Below, piece by piece: positions 29,411 through 38,069 of a stretch of 64,000 nt of DNA; the first letter of the stretch is position 1; the number at the start of each line of letters is the position of its first letter. Location of the stretch: the NCBI GenBank assembly GCA_027484025.1, contig JAIXTI010000081.1, positions 124,001-188,000 on the forward strand. The letters are read 5' to 3'. Both the position numbers and the translations under genes were made by a program. A model generated the notes under the pieces. The model was given only the letters and a program-made list of their open reading frames with translations. It made no database searches and was not told the origin of the DNA. Origin of the DNA: a bacterium. GTDB taxonomy: Bacteria > Gemmatimonadota > Gemmatimonadetes > Gemmatimonadales > Gemmatimonadaceae.

Positions 29411-30874
29411 TTATCGCGGAAGGCCCTTCACGAGTACGAGCATGCTCGCCTGATTCTCCGTCGGACGGAGCGTGCCGCCGTCGACACCGCGGTACTTGTC
29501 GGCGCGCCACGAGTGCGGCTGCAACGAGATGGAGAAGGTGTTGTCCTGGCCGAGCATCGTGGAAAGGTCCAGCATGGCGCCGTACTCCCAACCGGCCTTC
29601 CCTGCGGGACGAGCGCCAACAGCGTTGTACAGCGCCGCGTCACTCTGGGTGCGACGATGATCGAGCTCGAGCACGGGGCGCAGCGCACGCGTCGCGATGT
29701 TGTACTGGTAGATGTAGGCGTCGTGCGTCTCGTCGCCGTAACCGTTGTCGTCTTCCTGGATGTATACGAAGTTCTGACCGACGTAGATGTTATCGGGATT
29801 CTGGAAGATGCGCGCGGCGTTGGTCTCCGTCTTGTCGTCACCGTCGGCAATGACTTCGAGTGTGCCGGTCAGCGGATTGGCTTCGTCGAGGCGCAGGCGA
29901 TAGACGCGACCGTACTTGGTGCGGCTGTAGTCGGCATTGAGGCCGGTGTTGTTCTGGCCAGTGACGGTGAAGTACACCTCGCGACCGTTGGCGCCGGAAC
30001 CCTTGCGGTAATCGACGTCTTCCACGCGCGCAAAGCGCATCGCGTTCACGGTCGTGGTAGCCACATTCAGCTGCCGACCGGTAATGGTGCGCTGATTCTG
30101 AATCTGTCGGAACTGAATGGGATAGCTCTGACCGACAACCATATCGCGCTCACGCGTGTTGTTGTCAGTACGCGCCAGCACATACAGGTTGCCGTTGTCG
30201 AGATCGCCCACGGTGTTGGAGAGGTACATGCCCACCTGACCACCTTCGGCACCCGAGTCGTCGTCACCGATGATGACCACCGTGCGATTCGGGAACGCCG
30301 TCTTGGGGAGCGGCACCGTGTTTTCGGCGTTCCAGCGGCCGAATCCGGCGAGGTACTTGGGCGTATTGGCTACACCACTGGGATCGACGGCCAGAATCTC
30401 CGACTCTTCGCTGCTTTCGCCAGAGGTGAGGAACAGCGGACCGAAGCCATGCTCTTCCGGCGTGGCGAGGGTGGCCGAGCACAACCGATAACGGCCGGCC
30501 GTCGAGTTCACGACGTAGTCACCCGAGATCGGCTTGAGCGTCTTGTCGAAGCGGATGCGCGAGACGGCGAAGTTGTCTTCGTGGTTCACGAGCGCCGTGA
30601 ACGTGCCGTCGAGGTTGCGCATGAAGGCGGCGCCATCGGCAGAGCCACCAAAGACGAACGACGGCGAGCCCGGCAGCTGGTCGTCGCTGCTGATGAGTGA
30701 ATAGACCTCGACGCCCGGAATGAGCGAGCGGATGAGCGGCGGCGTCACGGACTGATTCTTCAGCGCCACCGGTTCGATGACGGCAGCTTCCGTAGAGGCG
30801 TCATCGCCACAGGCGGCAACCAAGAGGGCACTGGCGGCCAGCAGCAAGCGGGTATTCAAGCGAAACGTGTACAT
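29411..30874 (-). CDS. PhoX/DUF839-like lipoprotein
   Basis: Lipobox LLVAAC; LVNHEDNFAVSRIRFD, NPDNIYVGQNFVYIQEDDNGYGDETHD resemble PhoX/DUF839 calcium-binding propeller motifs. Confidence 0.72.
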   Translation of the reverse strand: MYTFRLNTRLLLAASALLVAACGDDASTEAAVIEPVALKNQSVTPPLIRSLIPGVEVYSLISSDDQLPGSPSFVFGGSADGAAFMRNLDGTFTALVNHEDNFAVSRIRFDKTLKPISGDYVVNSTAGRYRLCSATLATPEEHGFGPLFLTSGESSEESEILAVDPSGVANTPKYLAGFGRWNAENTVPLPKTAFPNRTVVIIGDDDSGAEGGQVGMYLSNTVGDLDNGNLYVLARTDNNTRERDMVVGQSYPIQFRQIQNQRTITGRQLNVATTTVNAMRFARVEDVDYRKGSGANGREVYFTVTGQNNTGLNADYSRTKYGRVYRLRLDEANPLTGTLEVIADGDDKTETNAARIFQNPDNIYVGQNFVYIQEDDNGYGDETHDAYIYQYNIATRALRPVLELDHRRTQSDAALYNAVGARPAGKAGWEYGAMLDLSTMLGQDNTFSISLQPHSWRADKYRGVDGGTLRPTENQASMLVLVKGLPR

Positions 30875-31056
30875 AGGTGACCTGACGGCGTGGTGAATGC
30901 GCGCACGGCTTCGTGCCGTGTGACGCAGGACATACGCCGGGCTCGGTGACGGAATGCGCAGTGCTCGGTCACCGCTTCGTCACGCGCTGGCAACGGATCT
31001 GTTGAGCGCTTCAGTCCAGACCAGCACGCTTCTATTTCTGCGGAAAATGCCGGATC

Positions 31057-31101
31057 GGGGAAAACCGCCTGCCGTTGTCAGGGGTTTTCCGTTGCAGGCG
31101 G
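31057..31101 (+). other. Interlocked inverted repeats (pseudoknot-compatible) in the leader of the FecR-fusion gene
   Basis: Arms in order A GGAAAACC (31059-31066), B CCGCCTGC (31065-31072), A' GGTTTTCC (31083-31090), B' GCAGGCGG (31094-31101); both pairs perfect 8 bp. Confidence 0.45.
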
Positions 31102-31199
31102 CAACCAAGCGCCGCACCGTGCAGCAGTGGGATGAATTCCCCGACTGTTCCAGCTGCCCATACTGCACTGCCTGTCGGCTTGCCGACGAGGAGGATCCC

Positions 31200-32474
31200 G
31201 TGCTGGTCGTGTTGCCGACGCCAGATGCCAGTGTCGTTGCCCGGTTTGCCGGTGGCGACGAGAACGCGCTCGTGACCCTGTATCGCCAGGAGTACGACAG
31301 CCTGATCGCTGCGGCCGACGAACTCCTCGGCCGCGAGCTCTCGCACTTCCGTGCACGCGTGGCGCACAAGGCCATGCTCGATGCCTGGCATGCGCGAGAG
31401 CGGTTCCACAATCCCGTAGCGTTCAGTGCGTTCCTCGAAGAAGCGGTGCGACAGGAAGCCGGCATTCAGCGCCGCAAACACGCGGCACTGCACCGACGCG
31501 AAGGACACGGCACGGCGCACGTGACGGTTGGAACGGTCGAGGATGCGGTACGGGAGCTGTTGCAGGAACTGCACGCCCCCGTCGTCGATCCGTGGCTCGC
31601 CGCCGAAGAGGCACGGACGCTCAAGCGCGCGCACGCCGCCGAGCACGTGGAGCGTGTGGCCGGCAAGCCCAAGTGGCTGCTGTACGGAGTCATTGGCGTG
31701 GTGGTCGTGGCCAGCATCATCGGGGCACAGCGCATGCTCGATGTGGCCGGCGCTGAAGTCGCCGTCGATCGCGCGCTCAAGAGCGACGACGTGCAGACCC
31801 TCACTTCAAATAGAGGGCAGCGTGGATCCGTTACGTTGCGCGATGGCACCAAGGCGACGATGGGCAGCGAGACGCGGGTGCGCATCCCGGCGGAGTTCGG
31901 CGTTACCCAACGCACCATCGAGCTCGATGGTACGGCCACCTTCGCTGTGAGTCCGTCCAGCAATCCCACGCTGCCGGCCTTTGCGGTACGCGCAGGCACG
32001 GTCACCGTGACGACTACCGGAACAATCTTTACCGTACGGCACTATGCCGACGAAGCGTCGGTCGTCGTGGAGGTCACGCAAGGATCCGTCGAACTCAAGG
32101 ATCGCGTCAGCGGCGTGATGCAGGCGATCTCCGCCGGCCAAGCGCTCCGCTTTGCCAACGGTGCCGCAGCGCCACTTACCGGTATCGCCCGTGATGTGGC
32201 GCTCGCCTGGACACGCGACAGCATCGTCTTCGACAAGGCGCCGCTCGGCCAGGTCATTCCCGAGCTGGTGCGCTGGTTCGGCATGAACGCCGTGCTGGTC
32301 GACACGTCAGCGGCTGCACGGCCGGTCTCCATGCGCCTCGCACTCAATTCGTCCGGTGAGGCCGCCCGCGTGCTCACGCAAACAGCCAACCTCACGTTGG
32401 CATTTGGAAAGGACGACCGGCTCGAGTTCAGCGGTGCGCCGGCGCCAAGCACCAGGGCCGCCAAGAAGCAATAA
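31200..32474 (+). CDS. Sigma-70 region 2-like domain fused to TM and FecR/STN-like domain
   Basis: GAGGAGG SD 5 nt upstream of GTG at 31200; N-term VVARFAGGDENALVTLYRQEYDSLIAAADELLGRE...AMLDAWHARERFHNPVAFSAFLEEAVRQEAGIQRRKHA; TM WLLYGVIGVVVVASIIGA; FecR-like GSVTLRDGTKATMGSETRVRIP...GTATFAVSPS...FAVRAGTVTVTTTGTIFTV. An in-frame extension to ATG 31048 or 30954 is possible. Confidence 0.82.
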   Translation: MLVVLPTPDASVVARFAGGDENALVTLYRQEYDSLIAAADELLGRELSHFRARVAHKAMLDAWHARERFHNPVAFSAFLEEAVRQEAGIQRRKHAALHRREGHGTAHVTVGTVEDAVRELLQELHAPVVDPWLAAEEARTLKRAHAAEHVERVAGKPKWLLYGVIGVVVVASIIGAQRMLDVAGAEVAVDRALKSDDVQTLTSNRGQRGSVTLRDGTKATMGSETRVRIPAEFGVTQRTIELDGTATFAVSPSSNPTLPAFAVRAGTVTVTTTGTIFTVRHYADEASVVVEVTQGSVELKDRVSGVMQAISAGQALRFANGAAAPLTGIARDVALAWTRDSIVFDKAPLGQVIPELVRWFGMNAVLVDTSAAARPVSMRLALNSSGEAARVLTQTANLTLAFGKDDRLEFSGAPAPSTRAAKKQ

Positions 32475-32487
32475 CTCGCCCGCGCGT

Positions 32488-33258
32488 TTACTTCACGACC
32501 ACGGTCACGCCGACAGGGACATACGCGTACAGCCACGCCAAGTCTCTGTCGGCGAGTCGTATGCAGCCGTGCGTCGTGTTCGATCCAATCGCACGCTGGT
32601 CGTTGGTGCCGTGCAGCATGTAGCCATCGCCAAGATCGAGCGCGTACTCACCGAGCTCGCCATGGAGCCGCCTGTTCAGCGACGCGATCGGCGGGATGAA
32701 CAACGTAGCATCGAACACGATGTGTTCGGTGGTCGGGAGGGCGAGAAATGTCGTATCGCCCGGTCTGACGAGCCCGACGACGGAATCGCGCACGACCAGC
32801 CGACTGCCATCGCGCAAACGCGTTGCCGGAAGGAGCCGGGCAAGCTTGAGCGTGTTCCGCTGTGCGACTTCGGCGTAGTGCCAGTCGGGCGGCAACCACA
32901 CTGGATCGGTGCGCTTGCCGCGAATGATGAGCCGCCCACGTGGCGTGGCAAATCGCCACCGACGGCCGCCGTAGGTGAGATCGCTCCCCGATGCCACCGA
33001 GACCGGCGCGGAGCGTAACGTGTCCGCACCAGCCACCACCCAGAGTCGGCGATCCTTCACGGACACGATGAGCCGCACATTCCGTGGGGTCAACACGAAT
33101 CGCGGTCCCTCGTCGATGGGCGGCATCGGCGGGAGCGGCTTTGCCGCATCGACTATGGGGACCGAGGCGACTGAAGTCGTTTCCGGGCGGACTTGTGCGA
33201 CACTGGCGGTGGCGCACCCATTGGTGGCCACCGCCAGCAGCAGCAGAAAACAGATCAT
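32488..33258 (-). CDS. L,D-transpeptidase (YkuD family), probable lipoprotein
   Basis: MICFLLLLAVATNGCATAS lipobox; HGTNDQRAIGSNTTHGCIRL YkuD active-site motif. Confidence 0.93.
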   Translation of the reverse strand: MICFLLLLAVATNGCATASVAQVRPETTSVASVPIVDAAKPLPPMPPIDEGPRFVLTPRNVRLIVSVKDRRLWVVAGADTLRSAPVSVASGSDLTYGGRRWRFATPRGRLIIRGKRTDPVWLPPDWHYAEVAQRNTLKLARLLPATRLRDGSRLVVRDSVVGLVRPGDTTFLALPTTEHIVFDATLFIPPIASLNRRLHGELGEYALDLGDGYMLHGTNDQRAIGSNTTHGCIRLADRDLAWLYAYVPVGVTVVVK

Positions 33259-33272
33259 GCGCGGCACGAGAC

Positions 33273-34307
33273 TCAGCGGATCTTCACGCCAAGCACGATC
33301 GGTACCCACCGCAGCGAATTGCCGCGATCGCCGAAGAAGTCACGGAACGCCACGCCATCGTCGCGGTTGGCAAACACATTGACGAACCGTGACTCGACGT
33401 AGACCGACGAGGTGCCGACCGTCCAATCGAGTCCCGCGCCGGCCTGTGCGCCGAACTTGTTGCGGGTGGACTTGTTCTTGTTCTCGTTCGTCTGCAACAC
33501 GTCGTTGCCGAGGAAGCCACCCAGCGCCGAGCCGCCGCCGAACGAACGGAAGTGGTATACACCAGCGCCACCGACTCCGTAGAGGCGCACATTGCGCAGC
33601 AGCGAAAGCGGTGTGGCGAGCGTGACGTTGGCGGTCGCGCTGAATACCTGAGGATTGGGATTGTCGATCGTGTTGGCTGCTCTTACCGGACGCGTTCCCG
33701 TGAACGTCTGCCCACTGAAACGGCTGTATCCGAGGTCGAATCGCACGCCGAGTGCGGAGTTGTCGCGGTGCCAGCCAATGGGCACATGCACGTTGAGCCC
33801 GCTGTTGTAGCCGAGGTTCTTGAAGTCGTTCGTGGGCGCTGACGCCCCGGCGCCTATGCCCATGTACCATCCGTTGCCGCCAAAGCGATAGCGGGCCATC
33901 TCGAGTCGACGCGCCTCTTCGGCCGCGGCGATTGAATCGGAACGTGCCACGCTGTCACGGCGAAACGCCTCGACACGCGCCACCGAATCGGCACGGGCCC
34001 GCTCGATGGCGGCCAGCGAGTCACTGCGGGCACGCTCAGCGGCGGCAGCCAGGTCGCGCTGGCGCTGCATGGCCAGGTTCATGGAGTCCAGGCGTGCGCG
34101 CTCTGCGGCCGCCAGGGAATCGGCACGCAGGTCGAGCGTACCGCCCGCTTCGCCCTTCTGCACGCGCAATCGTTGCTGTGAGGTCACACGCGGTCGTCGC
34201 GTGGTGGTATCGCGGCGGGACGTGGTGTCGACCTGAGCGGTCATCGTGCCTGGAAGCATGAGAGCCGCTGCACAGGCAGCGGCAATGAGTATTCGTCGAT
34301 TGGTCAT
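33273..34307 (-). CDS. Outer-membrane beta-barrel protein with N-terminal ERARxDS coiled-coil repeats
   Basis: Signal peptide; repeated ADSLAAAERARLDSM / ERARSDSLAAIERARADSVAR; C-terminal barrel-like strands ending RWVPIVLGVKIR. Confidence 0.75.
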   Translation of the reverse strand: MTNRRILIAAACAAALMLPGTMTAQVDTTSRRDTTTRRPRVTSQQRLRVQKGEAGGTLDLRADSLAAAERARLDSMNLAMQRQRDLAAAAERARSDSLAAIERARADSVARVEAFRRDSVARSDSIAAAEEARRLEMARYRFGGNGWYMGIGAGASAPTNDFKNLGYNSGLNVHVPIGWHRDNSALGVRFDLGYSRFSGQTFTGTRPVRAANTIDNPNPQVFSATANVTLATPLSLLRNVRLYGVGGAGVYHFRSFGGGSALGGFLGNDVLQTNENKNKSTRNKFGAQAGAGLDWTVGTSSVYVESRFVNVFANRDDGVAFRDFFGDRGNSLRWVPIVLGVKIR

Positions 34308-34442
34308 GGGAACCTTGCACGTTCGGGTGAACAGAACTTCGCGCCCCACGGGCGCAACACTGTACCTGTGCAAGAGGCGTGCGCCCCACGGGGATATACG
34401 CACATCCGACCGTAGGATTTGTGACCCGACGTACGTTGCGGC

Positions 34443-36077
34443 TTAGGCCGCCGATGCCGTTGCACCCGCTGTGGATGCGGCGACGCTCGCCCGATGACGG
34501 GCAAAGGCGGCCACCAGCTGATCGCGCAGATCACTCAGCAGCTGTCGTGAGGTCGGCGAGGCATCAATGCTTTCCATCGTGCTGTCGAAGTACAGGCAAC
34601 CGATGAGTTTCCCTTCGAGCACCAACGGCAGGAGCGCAAAGTGACTGGGGGAAAGTTCCTTGATCAGCCGGTCGCGGCCGTACGTCTTGGCGTCGTTGCC
34701 GGTGAGCTCGACGAACACGTCGGTGCGTGATTGCAGCGCGGCGCCTAGGGGACCGAACGATGCGGCCGGACGCAGCAGGAAATTGCGCGCGAGGTCGTGG
34801 CCTCCGCTGCCGATCCCCATACGCCCGCGAATGAGCTTGAAGTCTTCGGAGCTGATCCCGAGCACGCCGCGCTCGTATCCGGCTTCGCACGCCGCCCGCA
34901 GGGTCGCGTCGGTGACGTTGCCCACGGTGAGTTTCGCCGTCTGCTGCTGACGATTCTGCACCAGCTCGCGAACGGCTTCACGGAGCTTCGACTGCCGCGG
35001 TGTATCGTCAGCGCTCGGCGCCAATCGCTCCTGCACGCGTGCAATGGCCTCTCGCTCCAGCGCCTCCGGGGTGAGCAACTCGCTCGAGTCGCGGTGCAAT
35101 ACGCCATGGTGCGCGTCGTCGATCCGCGCTTGGGCAGCCGCCACCGAGCGCTCGCGCTTTTCGAGCCAGCTCCGGAGATCGACTTGCATGCTGGAGAGCG
35201 TGGGGCGCGCCTCTTCGAGTGCGGGATCGAGACATTCGGCCATGGTCTTCACATCGATGCCGATCGCCTTCGTGAAGCGTTCGCGAATATCGTCGACCGT
35301 GACGCCGCGCGACGCCGGCGCGGCGCCGAACATCGCGCGCGCCACATCGACACTGCACTGGGTAATGGCGTGGAGCTGCGCACCTTCCAGCGAGGCGCCG
35401 CGATACGGGCGCATGGTGCGAATGACGCTGGCCGGCATCCCCCATTTTTTGGCGAGGGCCACGCCGACGTCTTCGAAGGTGAACTGAAAGACGGTCGCTT
35501 CGGCGCCGTCGTGCGCCGGAGCACCCGCCAGCAATTGCTGCATCCACGCGCGATACTGACGTGCGCGGTAGCACGCGACCAACACTTCACCCAACCGTCG
35601 GAAGAGCGCGCACAAATAGGCCTGCTCGGGCTGCGGATAGCCCGCGGCCATGGCCAGCTGCACACTGTGATTCGCCGCCAACACACTTTCCACCATCAAC
35701 TCGCGTACTGCCGGGGCATCCTGCTCCAGCTTCTCGCAGACGCTCGACGCCATCGACAGGTGCTGCACGCGATCATAGCCCAGCAGCATGATCGCCTGTT
35801 TGATGGAGTCGATCGTCGCCCCGGGCCCCGCGGTCGACATCGCCACCGAATTCGCAATGCGCAGCATGCGCGCGGAAAGCGCGACGTCCTGAACGATGGC
35901 GTCTTCGAGCAGTGCCACACGGGCGTCGGTGTTCTGCGCGACGGTGCCGATGGCACGTACGTTTCGCACGAACGCCGGCAGATCGGTTGCAGCGCCCACC
36001 GAGTTGACGAACGCTTCCGCTTCGGGCGAGAGACCGCCCGGCAGTTCGGCACCCGCCGAAGATGCGGTGACGCTCAT
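34443..36077 (-). CDS. HDOD domain protein with C-terminal GAF-like region
   Basis: LPAFVRNVRAIGTVAQNTDARVALLEDAIVQDVALSARMLRIANSVAMS...IKQAIMLLGYDRVQHLSMA; HDOD-type. Start MSVTASS at 36077. Confidence 0.85.
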   Translation of the reverse strand: MSVTASSAGAELPGGLSPEAEAFVNSVGAATDLPAFVRNVRAIGTVAQNTDARVALLEDAIVQDVALSARMLRIANSVAMSTAGPGATIDSIKQAIMLLGYDRVQHLSMASSVCEKLEQDAPAVRELMVESVLAANHSVQLAMAAGYPQPEQAYLCALFRRLGEVLVACYRARQYRAWMQQLLAGAPAHDGAEATVFQFTFEDVGVALAKKWGMPASVIRTMRPYRGASLEGAQLHAITQCSVDVARAMFGAAPASRGVTVDDIRERFTKAIGIDVKTMAECLDPALEEARPTLSSMQVDLRSWLEKRERSVAAAQARIDDAHHGVLHRDSSELLTPEALEREAIARVQERLAPSADDTPRQSKLREAVRELVQNRQQQTAKLTVGNVTDATLRAACEAGYERGVLGISSEDFKLIRGRMGIGSGGHDLARNFLLRPAASFGPLGAALQSRTDVFVELTGNDAKTYGRDRLIKELSPSHFALLPLVLEGKLIGCLYFDSTMESIDASPTSRQLLSDLRDQLVAAFARHRASVAASTAGATASAA

Positions 36078-36448
36078 TACTCGGTCGGCACGGCGTCGAC
36101 GACGCCGTCCACCGCTCCGTCGAACAACAGCTGTCGCAACGGATGCGCGCCGTGCTGCCGGAGAAAGGTCGCAATGGGCGACCCGGCCTCGAACCAGGCA
36201 AGGACCGACGGTAGTGTCACGTCGTTCCAGGTGCGCGGCTCGCGGCTCAAGAATCGCGCAAAGACCATCCCGGCATCGACTCGGAGCTCGAACGGGCCCG
36301 ACGGCGCTCCCACGACGCGGAGCGCTTCTCCGCGCGCCTCGAACGTCGCGTTCTGAGGCGGGACCGCAATGTCGATTGGCATTCCGAGCATGACCGTTCC
36401 GGGACTTGGTGACCGCGCGCCGGCCACAGCGCCGACGGGCATACCCAA
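36077..36448 (-). CDS. Hypothetical protein, translationally coupled to the HDOD gene
   Basis: 123 aa; its stop overlaps the HDOD start (ATGA). Confidence 0.6.
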   Translation of the reverse strand: MGMPVGAVAGARSPSPGTVMLGMPIDIAVPPQNATFEARGEALRVVGAPSGPFELRVDAGMVFARFLSREPRTWNDVTLPSVLAWFEAGSPIATFLRQHGAHPLRQLLFDGAVDGVVDAVPTE

Positions 36449-36520
36449 AGCATCGGTCCCTCCGGCGCGCCACTCAAGTCTTCCCAGCGCCTGGAATGCC
36501 CCGGCGCTGCGGGACGGCGT

Positions 36521-37330
36521 CTAGCGGAGCCCGAACTCCTCGCGCGCCTGCTGCCTGGCCATGCTCTGGGCCGACGCATCCGCGAGCGACCCCTGCCCGT
36601 CTGGCGGCAGCCGCAGTGCGGCTTCACGCCGCTCCAGCAATGCCCAGAATTCACCCGCATCCGGGTCTTTTTCACTGCTCGCCGGCAACAGCGCGTACAT
36701 GGCCTTGTACATGAGACTGAAGGCGAAGAACAGCGCGACCATGTCTGGAAGGACGAGCACGATGCGCGTAATGGCATTCACGTTCGCCACCTGATCGTTG
36801 AACTGCGGCGTGCTGAAGGGGGCCGTGACCATGCGCAGGTTGATCAGGTAGTTCGCCGCGCCGGCGCCGAGATTGGTGAAGCCGATGATGAGCGCCGCCT
36901 GCTTCATGGCGCGCAGCACACTGGCCTCGTTGAGCAGGCGCTGCATCTGGTCGGCACGCTCGGGAGTATCGGGATCGAGCCCTTGCAGCGCGATACTGCG
37001 CGTAACCGGTGTCCCGATGATCGCCGACAGACCGAACACGATGAACGCCAACAGGTAGCTGGCGCTGTCCTTGAAGGCGAAGAGCGCGCCGTCGACATAC
37101 CAGAACGCGAGCGCGCCGCGCATGACCGCCGACGCGCCGCCGTAGCTCGTGATGAAGTTGAAGCGCCGGCTGATGACGAGCAGATCGAGCAGCACCCACG
37201 CCACCGGCACCAACGCCGCGGCCAGGTACGCCGGAAGCGTTCCCAGAGGGGCGGTGCCGTATTTCAGGATCAGGACGGGTGCGACCGCCCCGATCAGGAT
37301 GTCCAGCGTGAGCTTCAGCGACTTCGACAT
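36521..37330 (-). CDS. Membrane protein, VC0807-like
   Basis: 269 aa, about 6 TM segments, DILIGAVAPVLILKYG...; family name tentative. Confidence 0.65.
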   Translation of the reverse strand: MSKSLKLTLDILIGAVAPVLILKYGTAPLGTLPAYLAAALVPVAWVLLDLLVISRRFNFITSYGGASAVMRGALAFWYVDGALFAFKDSASYLLAFIVFGLSAIIGTPVTRSIALQGLDPDTPERADQMQRLLNEASVLRAMKQAALIIGFTNLGAGAANYLINLRMVTAPFSTPQFNDQVANVNAITRIVLVLPDMVALFFAFSLMYKAMYALLPASSEKDPDAGEFWALLERREAALRLPPDGQGSLADASAQSMARQQAREEFGLR

Positions 37331-37338
37331 GCAGGAAT

Positions 37339-38061
37339 CTACAACCGGCTCGAATGGGGCCTGAGCCCCAGCGCCAAGTTGAGCCAGCGCACGAACGGGG
37401 TCATGGCCGCGAAGTGTCTGGCGAGGAGTTTCGGCAGCTTGGGGTCCGTTACTTCAGCGTCGGTCAGCGGGGTCCCCGCCGTGAATGACTGGTACCGCAG
37501 CCATTCGCCGGCCGGATGATCGGCTGCGTAGCCGCGCGGAAGCCGCGTGAGCATCCCCTCCTGATCCAGCGTCCCGAAGCGCCGCCGGAACGCCTTGTCG
37601 TGCACGATCTCCTCCCATCCCTCGAGATCGTCCACGAGCGCTTCGCGAATTTTGTTCAGCCCGGGGCGCGGCGGCATCCAGATACCGCCGCCGCAAAAGC
37701 ATTCGCCCGGCGAGATATGCAGGTAGAAGCCTGCACCGCCATGCACCGCCTCGCTCTGCATGCGCGTGCCGATGTCCCGATGAAAGAACCAGCAGGCCAC
37801 GTGGGTCTTGTACGGCGACTTGTCCTTGCTGAACCGCACATCGCGATGAATGCGGAACGCCGACTTCTTGGGCGACCCGATGATTTCGGGCGCGACCGTC
37901 GCCAACTGGACATCCACCTCTTCGATGAGGGCCGCCAGCGGAAGCTTGAGCTCCTGTTCGTACTGGGCACGATGCGCTTCGAACCATTCCTTGCGGTTGT
38001 TCTTCTTGAGTCCGCGCAGGAACGTGAGCGCCTTCGGCGAAAATTGCGTGAAGCTATCCAT
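37339..38061 (-). CDS. DUF2461 / TIGR02453 family protein
   Basis: FTQFSPKALTFLRGLKKNNRKEWFEAHRAQYEQELKLPLAALIEEV; FRIHRDVRFSKDKSPYKTHVACWF. Confidence 0.93.
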   Translation of the reverse strand: MDSFTQFSPKALTFLRGLKKNNRKEWFEAHRAQYEQELKLPLAALIEEVDVQLATVAPEIIGSPKKSAFRIHRDVRFSKDKSPYKTHVACWFFHRDIGTRMQSEAVHGGAGFYLHISPGECFCGGGIWMPPRPGLNKIREALVDDLEGWEEIVHDKAFRRRFGTLDQEGMLTRLPRGYAADHPAGEWLRYQSFTAGTPLTDAEVTDPKLPKLLARHFAAMTPFVRWLNLALGLRPHSSRL

Positions 38062-38069
38062 GATGATCC

